42,525 bases of DNA, from the NCBI GenBank assembly GCA_031411495.1, contig JANOBD010000098.1, forward strand, positions 1-42,525. Reading direction: 5' to 3'. The translations under genes were made by a program, and so were the position numbers. This stretch comes from JANOBD01 sp031411495. Lineage in GTDB: Bacteria > Planctomycetota > Phycisphaerae > Tepidisphaerales > Tepidisphaeraceae. Shown one piece after another: positions 1 through 6,446 of the stretch; the stretch's first letter is position 1; each line of letters opens with the position of its first letter. The notes beneath the pieces were generated by a model. It was given only the letters and a program-made list of their open reading frames with translations. It was not told the origin of the DNA and ran no database searches.

Positions 1-132
1 ACGTTAGCGCGGGAGGTAGCCGCATGGGAGCATTCCCGCAACGCGGCGACAGTCGGCGTCCGCTGGCAATTCACGACCGCTGATGCGCGGGTGAAGCTGC
101 ACAGGCTATACCCTTCAATACAGCTGCAATGA
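1..132 (+). CDS. IS630-type transposase, C-terminal fragment (cut by window edge)
   Basis: Reading frame 1 from the first base gives 43 residues and a TGA stop at 130-132. The peptide runs TLAREVAAWEHSRN and later VRWQFTTADARVKLHRLYPS. That ending is typical of the C-terminus of a group of IS630/Tc1-mariner-type DDE transposases, recognised from memory of the family and not searched. Only the C-terminal tail is inside the window, so whether the rest is intact cannot be told. It lies on the opposite strand to the IS630-family element that starts six bases after its stop codon, so two separate transposase genes abut here. Confidence 0.6.
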   Translation, partial: TLAREVAAWEHSRNAATVGVRWQFTTADARVKLHRLYPSIQLQ

Positions 133-147
133 AACACTAGAGCATTC

Positions 148-657
148 TCACTTTAGGTGTAGCGTATAGCCGCAATCGTGGAAGCATCCGAAGCAGTCAT
201 CGGGTGTGATGGAGTCGAGGGCTTTGCCGATGGCTTCGTGCAGGCTGGAAACATCCCGCGCTCCGATACTTCGCAGCCGCTGTTTCGCTTTGGACCACGT
301 CGGCTCGATCGGACTCAAGTCCGGCGAATACGGCGGCAGGTATACCACTCGACATCCCGCCGCCGCGATCGCCTCTTTGACGCCGGTGACCTTGTGGGAG
401 GAGAGATTGTCCATCACCACGACCATTCCCGGCCGCAGGCTCGGCACCAGCACCTCGTTGACAAAAACGCGAAAGACCTCCGCATCGGTGGAGGCGTCCG
501 TCGTCGCGGCGCACAGCACACCTGTGACGGTGATCGCCGCGAGAATCGTCAGTCGCTTCCAGTGCCCGCCGGGCACATGGGCTTTGAGTCGCTTGTGACG
601 CGGGCAGCGACCGCGCAAGCGAGTAAAGGTGTTCGTCGCGTAGCTCTCGTCGAGCAC
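148..657 (-). CDS. IS630-family transposase, catalytic frame (orfB, DDE domain)
   Basis: This frame holds the DDE integrase-like half. The first catalytic Asp is in VVVLDESYATN, the second in VVVMDNLSSHK, and the Glu in LSPIEPTWSKAK. The first ATG gives 169 residues beginning MLDESYATN, but family sequence extends upstream in the same frame without a start codon (KKSLIATEQKRPDVIEARER), back to the A7 run at 758-764. The domain is thus probably made as an orfA-orfB fusion of about 315 residues and not from its own ATG. All three acidic residues are present, so the element could be active if the frameshift occurs. The stop codon is inside the left terminal repeat. Confidence 0.85.
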   Translation of the reverse strand: MLDESYATNTFTRLRGRCPRHKRLKAHVPGGHWKRLTILAAITVTGVLCAATTDASTDAEVFRVFVNEVLVPSLRPGMVVVMDNLSSHKVTGVKEAIAAAGCRVVYLPPYSPDLSPIEPTWSKAKQRLRSIGARDVSSLHEAIGKALDSITPDDCFGCFHDCGYTLHLK

Positions 658-668
658 GACGACCTCTT

Positions 669-1091
669 TCAGTGCGACGTCTCTGAGTTGTTCGGGGAAG
701 AATCGCTCACGCGCTTCGATGACGTCCGGCCGCTTCTGCTCCGTAGCGATGAGCGACTTTTTTTAAGCGTGAGCTTGAGACGACGCAGCGTGTTCCAGAG
801 CGCGCCGCTGCTGATCTTGATGCCCAGTTCATCAAGGATTCGTTGCTGGAGTTCGGCAAGCGTTGCATCGGGCTTCTCGTCAACCAGGCCGCACAGCCTG
901 GCGCAGGCTGCATCGTTGAGCTTGGGTCTTCCGCCACCGTTCCTGGGGCGGGGTCGGCCGCGAAGTTGCTTCACACGCCGACACCACGAGGCGCTGACGC
1001 GAAGATTCGTCGCGATCTGCTTGGTCTTGAGGCCTTCGTCGTAGAACGCCAGAACACGCTCACGGATCGCATCGGGAAGTGCCATCGGCAC
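669..1091 (-). CDS. IS630-family transposase, N-terminal frame (orfA, helix-turn-helix)
   Basis: This frame encodes 140 residues starting MPMALPDAIRERVL. Residues about 5-60 form a helix-turn-helix (LKTKQIATNLRVSASWCRRV), followed by the family's basic linker RGRPRPRNGGGRPK and a second HTH-like segment (DATLAELQQRILDELGIKIS). This is the DNA-binding half of an IS630 transposase. Homology to the family continues only to LKLTLKK at about residue 111. After a run of seven A on the coding strand the frame runs on as unrelated Ser/Arg-rich peptide, while the family sequence continues in another frame. The full transposase therefore needs a -1 shift at 758-764, whether programmed or mutational. 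Confidence 0.85.
   Translation of the reverse strand: MPMALPDAIRERVLAFYDEGLKTKQIATNLRVSASWCRRVKQLRGRPRPRNGGGRPKLNDAACARLCGLVDEKPDATLAELQQRILDELGIKISSGALWNTLRRLKLTLKKSRSSLRSRSGRTSSKRVSDSSPNNSETSH
758..764 (-). other. A7 slippage site joining the two transposase frames
   Basis: On the minus strand the coding sequence reads CTT AAA AAA AGT in the orfA frame. A -1 shift, or one extra A in the transcript, gives AAA AAA AAG TCG, which enters orfB exactly where family similarity resumes. A homopolymer of this kind fits transcriptional slippage or single-tRNA slippage. It is not a canonical X XXY YYZ heptamer, because the base before AAA AAA is T. A simple inactivating deletion is equally possible. 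Confidence 0.6.
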
Positions 1092-1284
1092 AACGTATGC
1101 AAGATCACCACGACGCGCAATAGCGCAAGAATCTGCAGGCGCTATGCCTCCGATGAAGCTGCTCTAAGTGCCCAGTTCCGTTCCATTCCGTGGTCAAAAG
1201 ATGATGTTTGCAAAGAACGCGAAACGCGGTATGCTCCCGTGAAAAGCGAGCGAAATCAACGAGAAATGCGATCTCAGCAAGATT

Positions 1285-1326
1285 TTGACATGGATGAGGT
1301 CACAGGTTCGAGCCCTGTATCGCCCA
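1285..1326 (+). pseudogene. 3' half of tRNA-Val(GAC); likely attachment-site remnant
   Basis: The segment reads as a tRNA from the anticodon loop to the discriminator base: loop TTGACAT (anticodon GAC, valine), 3' anticodon stem GGATG, variable loop AGGTC, a perfect T-arm (ACAGG, TTCGAGC, CCTGT), acceptor strand ATCGCCC and a final A. The 5' half is missing: bases 1280-1284 (AGATT) cannot pair with GGATG, and no GGGCGAT acceptor strand lies upstream. A tRNA copy cut at the anticodon loop is the usual footprint of tyrosine-integrase integration into a tRNA gene. The intact tRNA would be expected left of the window, with the island between. Confidence 0.65.
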
Positions 1327-1719
1327 GTTTTTCTGTATCCCCTCCGAACCGCGTGATACTCTGGGAACGCGTCGCCGCAGAGGCCGCCAGTTCATCGCTT
1401 TTTTATCGACCGAGTCCGCCGAGGTCACCTGCCACCAGATCAGCGAGGTGGGCTAAGCTGAACATATTCGCGTTGACAACCGTGAGAGACCCAGTAATCG
1501 CGACGCCCGCCTGAACCGCGATTTCTGTCGGCAATTCCAACGCGAAACCGCGCTTCCACACGTGTAAGAAATCAAGAGTTCCGTGCGGGAGACCGGCTGC
1601 GCATGCAGCTTCGTGGCGCGCGGCGCACAGCAGATTCGAGCGACTGCTTTTTGTGATACGGCCGCTCACTTATCGGCGTCCGTCGGCATCCAAGAGAGTG
1701 GACGCTGTCTGTGAACATT
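1327..1719. other. Gene-poor stretch between the tRNA fragment and the next gene
   Basis: I see no recognisable protein, RNA or repeat here. The only sizeable open frame (88 codons, minus strand, 1403-1669) has no recognisable motif and no clear ribosome binding site. The stretch is probably scar or intergenic DNA next to the putative island end. Confidence 0.4.
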
Positions 1720-2085
1720 TCACTTGGCCGTATCGAGCCGGGAGAGGTAGTCCAGCATGCTTTGACGCGAAAGCGTCAGGTCATCGACCCATCGCCGATT
1801 TGGCCGGCCGGTCGCGGCGACGCGCAGGCGATCGCCGGCCTCGTTGACCGCCCAGAGGTACGCCACCTTCGGCGTGGACGGCACTTCGGCGTTCACCTGC
1901 GGACGACGGTCGGCGCGGAATCGCGCCAGGATCTCGCGCAGCATCGCCTGGCATTGTTGAACTTCATCTTCATCCAGCCGCGGCTTGTGTTGGATCAATC
2001 CGAGCAGTTCGTCGATGCGCGCGACATACCAGCGCCCGCTTTCGAGACACGTTCGTGCCGCGATCTTCTCGCTCTGTTGTTCCAT
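1720..2085 (-). CDS. Uncharacterised small protein
   Basis: Start chosen at the ATG at 2085, giving 121 residues beginning MEQQSEKIAARTCLESGRWY. An open frame extends further upstream, but that part looks like translated intergenic DNA and overlaps the strong hairpin at 2213-2249. The protein is hydrophilic and helical in character (ARIDELLGLIQHKPRLDEDEVQQCQAMLREIL) with a C-terminal part ending LSRQSMLDYLSRLDTAK. There is no signal peptide, membrane segment or motif I recognise. The ribosome binding site is weak; a GGGAG lies 17 bases upstream, too far to be convincing. No function is proposed. Confidence 0.45.
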   Translation of the reverse strand: MEQQSEKIAARTCLESGRWYVARIDELLGLIQHKPRLDEDEVQQCQAMLREILARFRADRRPQVNAEVPSTPKVAYLWAVNEAGDRLRVAATGRPNRRWVDDLTLSRQSMLDYLSRLDTAK

Positions 2086-2212
2086 TGACCGTTTGATGAA
2101 AACTCCCTGTGACCTCGCGGACGAGTGCTTCGTATCCACCTTGTACCGAATCGATTCCGGAAGCTGCAGTTGATGCAGGCGGGCGTAGGTGCAGCCGCAC
2201 ATGCGCATATGA

Positions 2213-2249
2213 CCACGCGAGGAGGCATGAAGCATGACTCCTCGCGTGG
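2213..2249. repeat. Perfect 12-bp inverted repeat (hairpin)
   Basis: CCACGCGAGGAG at 2213-2224 is exactly complementary to CTCCTCGCGTGG at 2238-2249, with a 13-base loop containing two GCATGA copies. On the plus strand a T5 run follows six bases later (2256-2260). On the minus strand it lies about 65 bases past the RRM gene stop, without a T run. It could act as a transcription terminator or as a 3' RNA stem. Confidence 0.6.
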
Positions 2250-2266
2250 AAAGCGTTTTTGAAATC

Positions 2267-2306
2267 ATTGGTCCGATGAAAGGACCATTGGTCCGATGGA
2301 TGGACC
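2267..2306. repeat. Two tandem 20-bp units, each a small hairpin
   Basis: ATTGGTCCGATGAAAGGACC (2267-2286) is followed directly by a second copy differing at two or three bases in the loop (2287-2306). Each unit contains GGTCC and GGACC separated by seven bases, so the pair would fold as two identical 5-bp stem-loops. They start seven bases beyond the stop codon of the RNA-binding protein gene and so would lie in its 3' untranslated region. Confidence 0.7.
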
Positions 2307-2313
2307 GTATCGA

Positions 2314-2724
2314 TCAGTAGCGCTTGCCGCCGCCGCTGCGACCGCCGCCACCACCACCGCCGCCGTAGCCGCCGCCGCCACCGCTGCGGCCACCGCCACC
2401 GCCACCGCCGTAGCCGCCGCCGCCACCGCTGCGACCGCCACCACCGCCGCCGCCGCCAAAGCCACCACTGCGCGGTTCACGCGGCTTGGCTTCGTTGACG
2501 GTCAGGCTGCGACCATCGACTTCTTTGCCATTGACGGCTTCGATTGCTGCGGCTGCTTCTTCGTCTGAGCCCATTTCGACGAATCCGAAGCCCTTGCTGC
2601 GGCCGGTCTCGCGGTCCGAAATGATTTCCGCGCTCTGGACATTGCCGTGGGCGGCGAAAAGCGCACCCAGCGTCGAGCTGTCCATGTTGTAACTGAGATT
2701 TCCTACGTAGAGTTTCTTACCCAT
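2314..2724 (-). CDS. Glycine-rich RRM RNA-binding protein
   Basis: A 136-residue protein with a single N-terminal RNA recognition motif (residues about 3-80). RNP2 is LYVGNL at 5-10 and RNP1 is KGFGFVEM at 44-51, both with the aromatic residues that stack on RNA. Residues about 88-136 form a low-complexity tail of Gly with Arg-Ser and Tyr (GGYGGGG, GRSGGGG repeats), matching the Rbp/cold-shock type of glycine-rich RRM proteins found in cyanobacteria and planctomycetes. The start is supported by AAGGAGAA five bases before the ATG. The likely role is RNA chaperoning in the cytoplasm, often in the cold. A 12-bp palindrome (TCCAGGCCTGGA, 2767-2778) lies upstream and repeated hairpins lie just downstream. 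Confidence 0.93.
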   Translation of the reverse strand: MGKKLYVGNLSYNMDSSTLGALFAAHGNVQSAEIISDRETGRSKGFGFVEMGSDEEAAAAIEAVNGKEVDGRSLTVNEAKPREPRSGGFGGGGGGGGRSGGGGGYGGGGGGGRSGGGGGYGGGGGGGGRSGGGKRY

Positions 2725-2946
2725 CGGTTCTCCTTAAGAACACGAGCTATGACCTGAGTTTTACTTTCCAGGCCTGGACGAAAGTGGCCGCACTTGGGCT
2801 CAGCGAGAAGAGAGAATCAAAAGGAAGGTGCTGGCAGGATGAACTGTCTGCGTCGTCCGATGGATGGCTACTTCAGGTGTTACCAAGTGTACGCTTGACC
2901 ACTCCTGACCGCCAGAGCGAATTCCGAAGCGCCAGGAGAGGACCGA

Positions 2947-4236
2947 TTATCTCGGGAGCGAGTGCTCAGCTGAGCGCTGGAATTTGACTTCGCCGCCGAC
3001 GATGGTGTGCGTCGCGCGGCCCTTCAGTTTCCAGCCGACAAAGGGGCAGTTGTCGCTCTTGCTTCTGAACTCGCTCAGATCGACGGTCCACTGCAGATTG
3101 GGGTCGATGATCGTCACATCCGCGGGCGCCCCTACTTTCAATGTGCCCCGGTCGGACCGGATGATCCGTGCCTGGCGAGTGCTCATCATGTCGATGAGCT
3201 TCATCCAGTCGATGTGGCCGGGATTGACCAACGCCTTGATATACAGGCCCAGAGCGCATTCGAGACCGATGATCCCGTTCGGGGCGTACTGGAACTCCAG
3301 TTCTTTTTCCTCTGCCAAATGTGGCGCATGGTCGGTTGCAAGGATGTCGATGGTCCCGTCTTTCACACCGGCAATGCACGCGTCGATGTCGGCCTGCGTC
3401 CTCAGCGGCGGGTTCATCTTGTAATTCGTGTCGTATCCACGGCATGCCTCGTCGGTCAGAAGAAGGTGATGTGGCGCGACCTCGGCGGTGATGGGAATAC
3501 CATCCTTCTTGGCGCGGCGGACGAGTTCGACGCTGAACGCCGTGGAAATGTGCTGAACGTGATACCGGCAGCCGATCGTTCGATTGAGAAGCACGTCCCG
3601 CGCGATCATCAACTGCTCCGCCTCGGCAGGCACGCCCGGCAGGCCGAGCTCGGTCGAGACGAGTCCCGAGTTCATCGCGCCGCCGGCGAGCGCTTCATCT
3701 TCGCAATGCTGCATGATCAGCGCGTCGAACATCCTGGCGTACTGGAGCGCCTTTCGCATGACGCCGGTATTGTTTACGCCGACGCCATCATCGGAGATGG
3801 CCACCGCGCCGCGCTGCAGCATCGAGCCGATCTCGGCGAGTTCCTTGCCCTCGCGACCCTTGGTGATTGCGCCGATCGGCAGCACGTTGGCGAGGCCGAC
3901 GCGTTCTGATTCGCGGACGACAAACTCGATCGCCGCCTCGGTATCCAGCGCCGGCTTGGTATTGGGCATGCAGCAGACGGTGGTGAACCCGCCCGCGACG
4001 GCTGCGGCGCTGCCGGAGGCGATGGTCTCTTCCTCCTCATCCCCTGGCTCGCGGAAGTGAACGTGGATATCAATCAGCCCCGGCACGACGTAGCAGCCGG
4101 ATGCGTCAATGGTCCTGTCCGGCTCGATGTCGGTTCGATCGGAGATTTTACCGTCGATCAATATAAGATCGCGCTTCGCACTCAGTTGTTGCGAGGGATC
4201 GAGGAGGGCTCCGTTGATGATTTTGGTTACTGACAT
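2947..4236 (-). CDS. pyrC: Dihydroorotase
   Basis: A 429-residue protein of the type I dihydroorotase family, which interconverts carbamoyl-aspartate and dihydroorotate in de novo pyrimidine synthesis. The zinc-binding motif DIHVHFREPG lies at residues 56-65 (His58, His60). Further family blocks are GFTTVCCMPNTKP and the metal-binding aspartate block LATDHAPH. Length and motifs are those of an active enzyme. It is the last gene of a leftward pyrimidine operon. The upstream gene, a GxxExxY protein, ends 60 bp before its start, and that gap contains one arm of a 39-bp inverted repeat, so the repeat sits directly in the pyrC leader. Confidence 0.95.
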   Translation of the reverse strand: MSVTKIINGALLDPSQQLSAKRDLILIDGKISDRTDIEPDRTIDASGCYVVPGLIDIHVHFREPGDEEEETIASGSAAAVAGGFTTVCCMPNTKPALDTEAAIEFVVRESERVGLANVLPIGAITKGREGKELAEIGSMLQRGAVAISDDGVGVNNTGVMRKALQYARMFDALIMQHCEDEALAGGAMNSGLVSTELGLPGVPAEAEQLMIARDVLLNRTIGCRYHVQHISTAFSVELVRRAKKDGIPITAEVAPHHLLLTDEACRGYDTNYKMNPPLRTQADIDACIAGVKDGTIDILATDHAPHLAEEKELEFQYAPNGIIGLECALGLYIKALVNPGHIDWMKLIDMMSTRQARIIRSDRGTLKVGAPADVTIIDPNLQWTVDLSEFRSKSDNCPFVGWKLKGRATHTIVGGEVKFQRSAEHSLPR

Positions 4237-4242
4237 AAAGGC

Positions 4243-4784
4243 AACCGCGAAGGCGCGAAGAACGTGAAGGAAGACGCGAAGGTCGGAACGCAGAAATCAA
4301 GAAGGCTTGGATCGGATGATCCGTTTGAGCCCTTCGGTAAGAACGACAACGTTGAAGTTGATGAGCAAGCCTAGTTCAAGATCCAAGGCCGAGAGGTACG
4401 CGAGCACTTGTGCACGATGCACATCGGAGAGATGGTCAACAACTTTGAGCTCGACCACCAATCGACCGCCCACAAGAAGGTCGACCTTTCCGTTACCAAC
4501 AATCAACCCCTTGTACGAAACTGAGACTGGTGCCTCGCAGAGATGAGGAATCCCCCGCAGCGTCAACTCGTGGGAAAGCGCAATTCGATAACATGACTCC
4601 GGAAGCCCCGGACCCAATATTCGATTGAGCTCGATCGCAGCGCCGATGACCGCATGAGCGTAAGCCTCCAGCTCATCATCGAGTTTTCGCTCCCGCTTCG
4701 CGCGAAACGAAAAGAAGTCGACACTTTTCTGCTGCCCATTCACTTCTTCGCGTCTTCCTTCGCGTTCTTCGCGCCTTCGCGGTT
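4243..4784. mobile_element. Repeat-bounded cassette: 39-bp inverted repeats around a GxxExxY gene
   Basis: The left arm 4243-4281 begins AACCGCGAAGGCGCG and the right arm is its reverse complement at 4746-4784. By hand 38 of 39 positions match; the single difference is T/C within AACG(T/C)GAAGG. Each arm is built from repeats of CGCGAAG. The 464 bp between the arms is nearly all the GxxExxY coding region. The unit interrupts the pyrRB-pyrC operon. No flanking target duplication is obvious. Transposition or gene conversion of such a unit is inference. Confidence 0.6.
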
Positions 4785-4794
4785 CTGATTCCAT
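4297..4794 (-). CDS. GxxExxY family protein (PD-(D/E)XK nuclease-like)
   Basis: A 165-residue protein with the family signature GLPESCY at 63-69, then VDLLVGG with Asp105 and VVELKVVDHL with Glu115 and Lys117. The Glu, Asp and ExK pattern is that of the PD-(D/E)XK nuclease fold to which this family has been assigned. The biochemical role of the family is not established. Residues about 4-17 (RRREEREGRREE) are encoded entirely by the right-hand inverted repeat. An alternative GTG start at 4743, just inside the repeat, gives 148 residues and would use the repeat's GAAGGAAG as a ribosome binding site. It lies between pyrRB (11 bp away) and pyrC, with no evident link to pyrimidine synthesis. Confidence 0.85.
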   Translation of the reverse strand: MESEPRRREEREGRREEVNGQQKSVDFFSFRAKRERKLDDELEAYAHAVIGAAIELNRILGPGLPESCYRIALSHELTLRGIPHLCEAPVSVSYKGLIVGNGKVDLLVGGRLVVELKVVDHLSDVHRAQVLAYLSALDLELGLLINFNVVVLTEGLKRIIRSKPS

Positions 4795-4805
4795 CTCAAG
4801 CCTCC

Positions 4806-6299
4806 TCAGACCTGCGTCACCAGATACAACACCGCCATCCGTACCGCCAACCCATTCTCGACCTGTTTCAGGATTGCACTGTTAGGCCCGTCCGCGATTT
4901 CGTTGTGGATCTCGACCCCGCGGTTCATGGGGCCGGGATGCATCACGAAGACGTCCTTGCGGCATTTGTCGTGGAAGCGATCCCACGTCAGTCCGAAGAG
5001 CCGGGTGAACTCGCGGACGGTCGGGAACTGCGCGCTCTTCATCCGCTCGTTCTGAACCCGGAGCATGTTGATCACGTCCATCTCGCCGACGACCTTGTCG
5101 AAGTCGTAACTCACGCGCACCTTGCCTGGCCCGGCGTTGAGCTTCTCGAACGCTTTGGGCAGCAGCGTCGGCGGACCGACGAGCGTGACATCGGCACCGA
5201 GTTTGGTCAGCCCCCACAGGTCGCTGCGCGCGACGCGGCTGTTGGCGATGTCGCCGACGATCGCCACCTTCAGGCCTTCGATCTTCCCGAATCTTTGGCG
5301 GATCGTGTAGAGATCGAGCAATCCCTGCGTCGGATGCTCGTGCGCGCCGTCGCCGGCGTTGATGATGCTGCATTTGAGCATCCGCGCGAGCACCTGTGCC
5401 GAGCCGGCCGCCTGATGCCGGACGACCATCGCGTCGATGCCCATCGCCTCGATATTCCGCGCGGTGTCGATGAGCGTTTCGCCTTTGCTGACGCTGCTTC
5501 CCTTCTCAGTGAACTCGATGACGTCCGCGCTGAGCCGTTGCGCGGCGAGGGAAAAACTCATCCGCGTACGTGTGCTGTCTTCGAAGAACGCGTTCACAAT
5601 CACCCGACCTCGCAGCGCCGGAACCTTCTTGACGCTGCGGGTCGACACTTCCGCGAAGCTCTTGGCGGTATCGAGGACAAAGGTGATTTCCTCCGCACTC
5701 AGCTCCTGCAGGCCCAGCAGGTGCCTGTGCTTCCACGCGTGTCGGCTCTTGGCCGACACCTCGGCCTCGATCGATGGGGCGATGATGATGGAATCGTGCC
5801 CGTCCAGTTCCCGGAAGCGGACGTTCACGCGATGGTCTCGCGGCACATCGGTCAGCCCCGTCGCGACGTAATCGGCCTGGATCGGGAACTCTCGTCCGCC
5901 ACGGTCGACGAGAACCGCGATCTTGATCGAACTCGGCCGGCCAAACTCGGTGATCGCGTCGAGCCCGGCGCGCAGCGAACGTCCGGTGAAGAGCACATCA
6001 TCCACCAGCAGCAGCGGCTTGCCGTCGAGATCGAGGTTGAGCTGGCTGGTACGCACGAGCGGACGCGGGCCGCGCGTGCCGATGTCGTCGCGATACATCG
6101 TGATGTCGATCACGCCGTGATCGATCTTCGCGTAGCCCATCGCGCGCAGCCGAGCCACGAGTCGGTCGGCAAGAACGGCGCCCCGGGTGCGCACCCCGAC
6201 CAGGTTCAGCATGTCCTCTTTCGAATACGAATCGGTGATTTGACGAAGCAGATCGTCGATGAGGGCGGCGACGCGATCGGCAGTGAGGTTGGACTGCAT
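4806..6299 (-). CDS. PyrR-PyrB fusion: pyrimidine regulator/uracil phosphoribosyltransferase plus aspartate carbamoyltransferase
   Basis: A single 497-residue frame. Residues 1-178 match PyrR end to end: TRGAVLADRL, VIDITMYRDD, the PRPP-binding loop LLLVDDVLFTGRSLRAG at about 97-112, and GRPSSIKIAVLVDRGGRE. Residues about 190-497 match the aspartate carbamoyltransferase catalytic chain: STRTR at 242-246 (carbamoyl phosphate binding), DGAHEHPTQGLLDLY with HPTQ at 322-325, and MHPGPMNRG near the C-terminus. The linker is only about ten residues. PyrR normally senses UMP and controls pyr transcription by attenuation; here it is physically joined to the committed-step enzyme. I found no obvious PyrR-binding attenuator upstream. 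No strong Shine-Dalgarno is present; the start is set by the PyrR N-terminus. Confidence 0.93.
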   Translation of the reverse strand: MQSNLTADRVAALIDDLLRQITDSYSKEDMLNLVGVRTRGAVLADRLVARLRAMGYAKIDHGVIDITMYRDDIGTRGPRPLVRTSQLNLDLDGKPLLLVDDVLFTGRSLRAGLDAITEFGRPSSIKIAVLVDRGGREFPIQADYVATGLTDVPRDHRVNVRFRELDGHDSIIIAPSIEAEVSAKSRHAWKHRHLLGLQELSAEEITFVLDTAKSFAEVSTRSVKKVPALRGRVIVNAFFEDSTRTRMSFSLAAQRLSADVIEFTEKGSSVSKGETLIDTARNIEAMGIDAMVVRHQAAGSAQVLARMLKCSIINAGDGAHEHPTQGLLDLYTIRQRFGKIEGLKVAIVGDIANSRVARSDLWGLTKLGADVTLVGPPTLLPKAFEKLNAGPGKVRVSYDFDKVVGEMDVINMLRVQNERMKSAQFPTVREFTRLFGLTWDRFHDKCRKDVFVMHPGPMNRGVEIHNEIADGPNSAILKQVENGLAVRMAVLYLVTQV

Positions 6300-6344
6300 C
6301 AGGAAGCGAGCCTACGCGCCCGCTCCAAAAGTTCAAATGCTCAA

Positions 6345-6446
6345 AACCACAGATCAACACAGATGAACACAGATAAGAGCTGTTGAGTCGAACGACGCCG
6401 TCGCGCTCCGCTCTGGATCTGTGTTCATCGGTGTTCATCTGTGGTT
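6345..6446. repeat. Long palindrome of AACACAGATG units
   Basis: The left arm 6345-6374 and right arm 6417-6446 are reverse complements at 28 of 30 positions. Each is three tandem 10-base units of the type AACCACAGAT / gAACACAGAT. The 42-base centre is itself partly self-complementary (AGAGC ... GCTCT). It lies between the metallophosphoesterase 3' end and the pyrRB start. The right arm encodes the last residues and stop of the metallophosphoesterase gene. It carries no gene. Confidence 0.75.

Larger units (their letters stand above)
138..1166 (-). mobile_element. IS630-family insertion sequence with terminal inverted repeats and TA target
   Basis: The element carries a two-frame DDE transposase on the minus strand. 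The outer ends read inward as TAGAGCA...TCA...AGG..TAGCG on both sides (138-164 and the complement of 1166-1140). By hand 18 of 27 positions match, with TAGAGCA and TAGCG exact. A TA lies at each end (138-139 and 1165-1166), which fits the TA target duplication of the IS630/Tc1 group. Without the duplicated TA the element is about 1,025 bp, a normal size. The transposase stop codon lies within the left repeat. Confidence 0.85.

Noticed and set aside
1403..1669. 88-codon minus-strand frame near the tRNA fragment
   Set aside because: No motif, no clear ribosome site and no coding-like composition. Left as gene-poor sequence.
2320..2465. GGCGGTGGC-type DNA repeat considered as a separate repeat element
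   Set aside because: It is simply the coding sequence of the Gly-rich tail of the RRM protein.
2767..2778. Palindrome TCCAGGCCTGGA upstream of the RRM gene as an operator
   Set aside because: A single 12-bp palindrome in GC-rich DNA is weak evidence; there is no known regulator or promoter context.
6300..6344. Search for a PyrR-binding attenuator upstream of pyrRB
   Set aside because: No sequence resembling the PyrR anti-antiterminator consensus and no terminator with a T run were seen, so no regulatory element is called.
4905..6386. 493-codon plus-strand frame opposite pyrRB
   Set aside because: It is antisense to the PyrR-PyrB coding sequence, Arg/Asp/His-rich as expected of GC-rich antisense frames, and has no family match.
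6345..6446. Tandem AACACAGATG units considered as a CRISPR array
   Set aside because: Units are 10 bp with no spacers and form an inverted pair; no cas genes are present.
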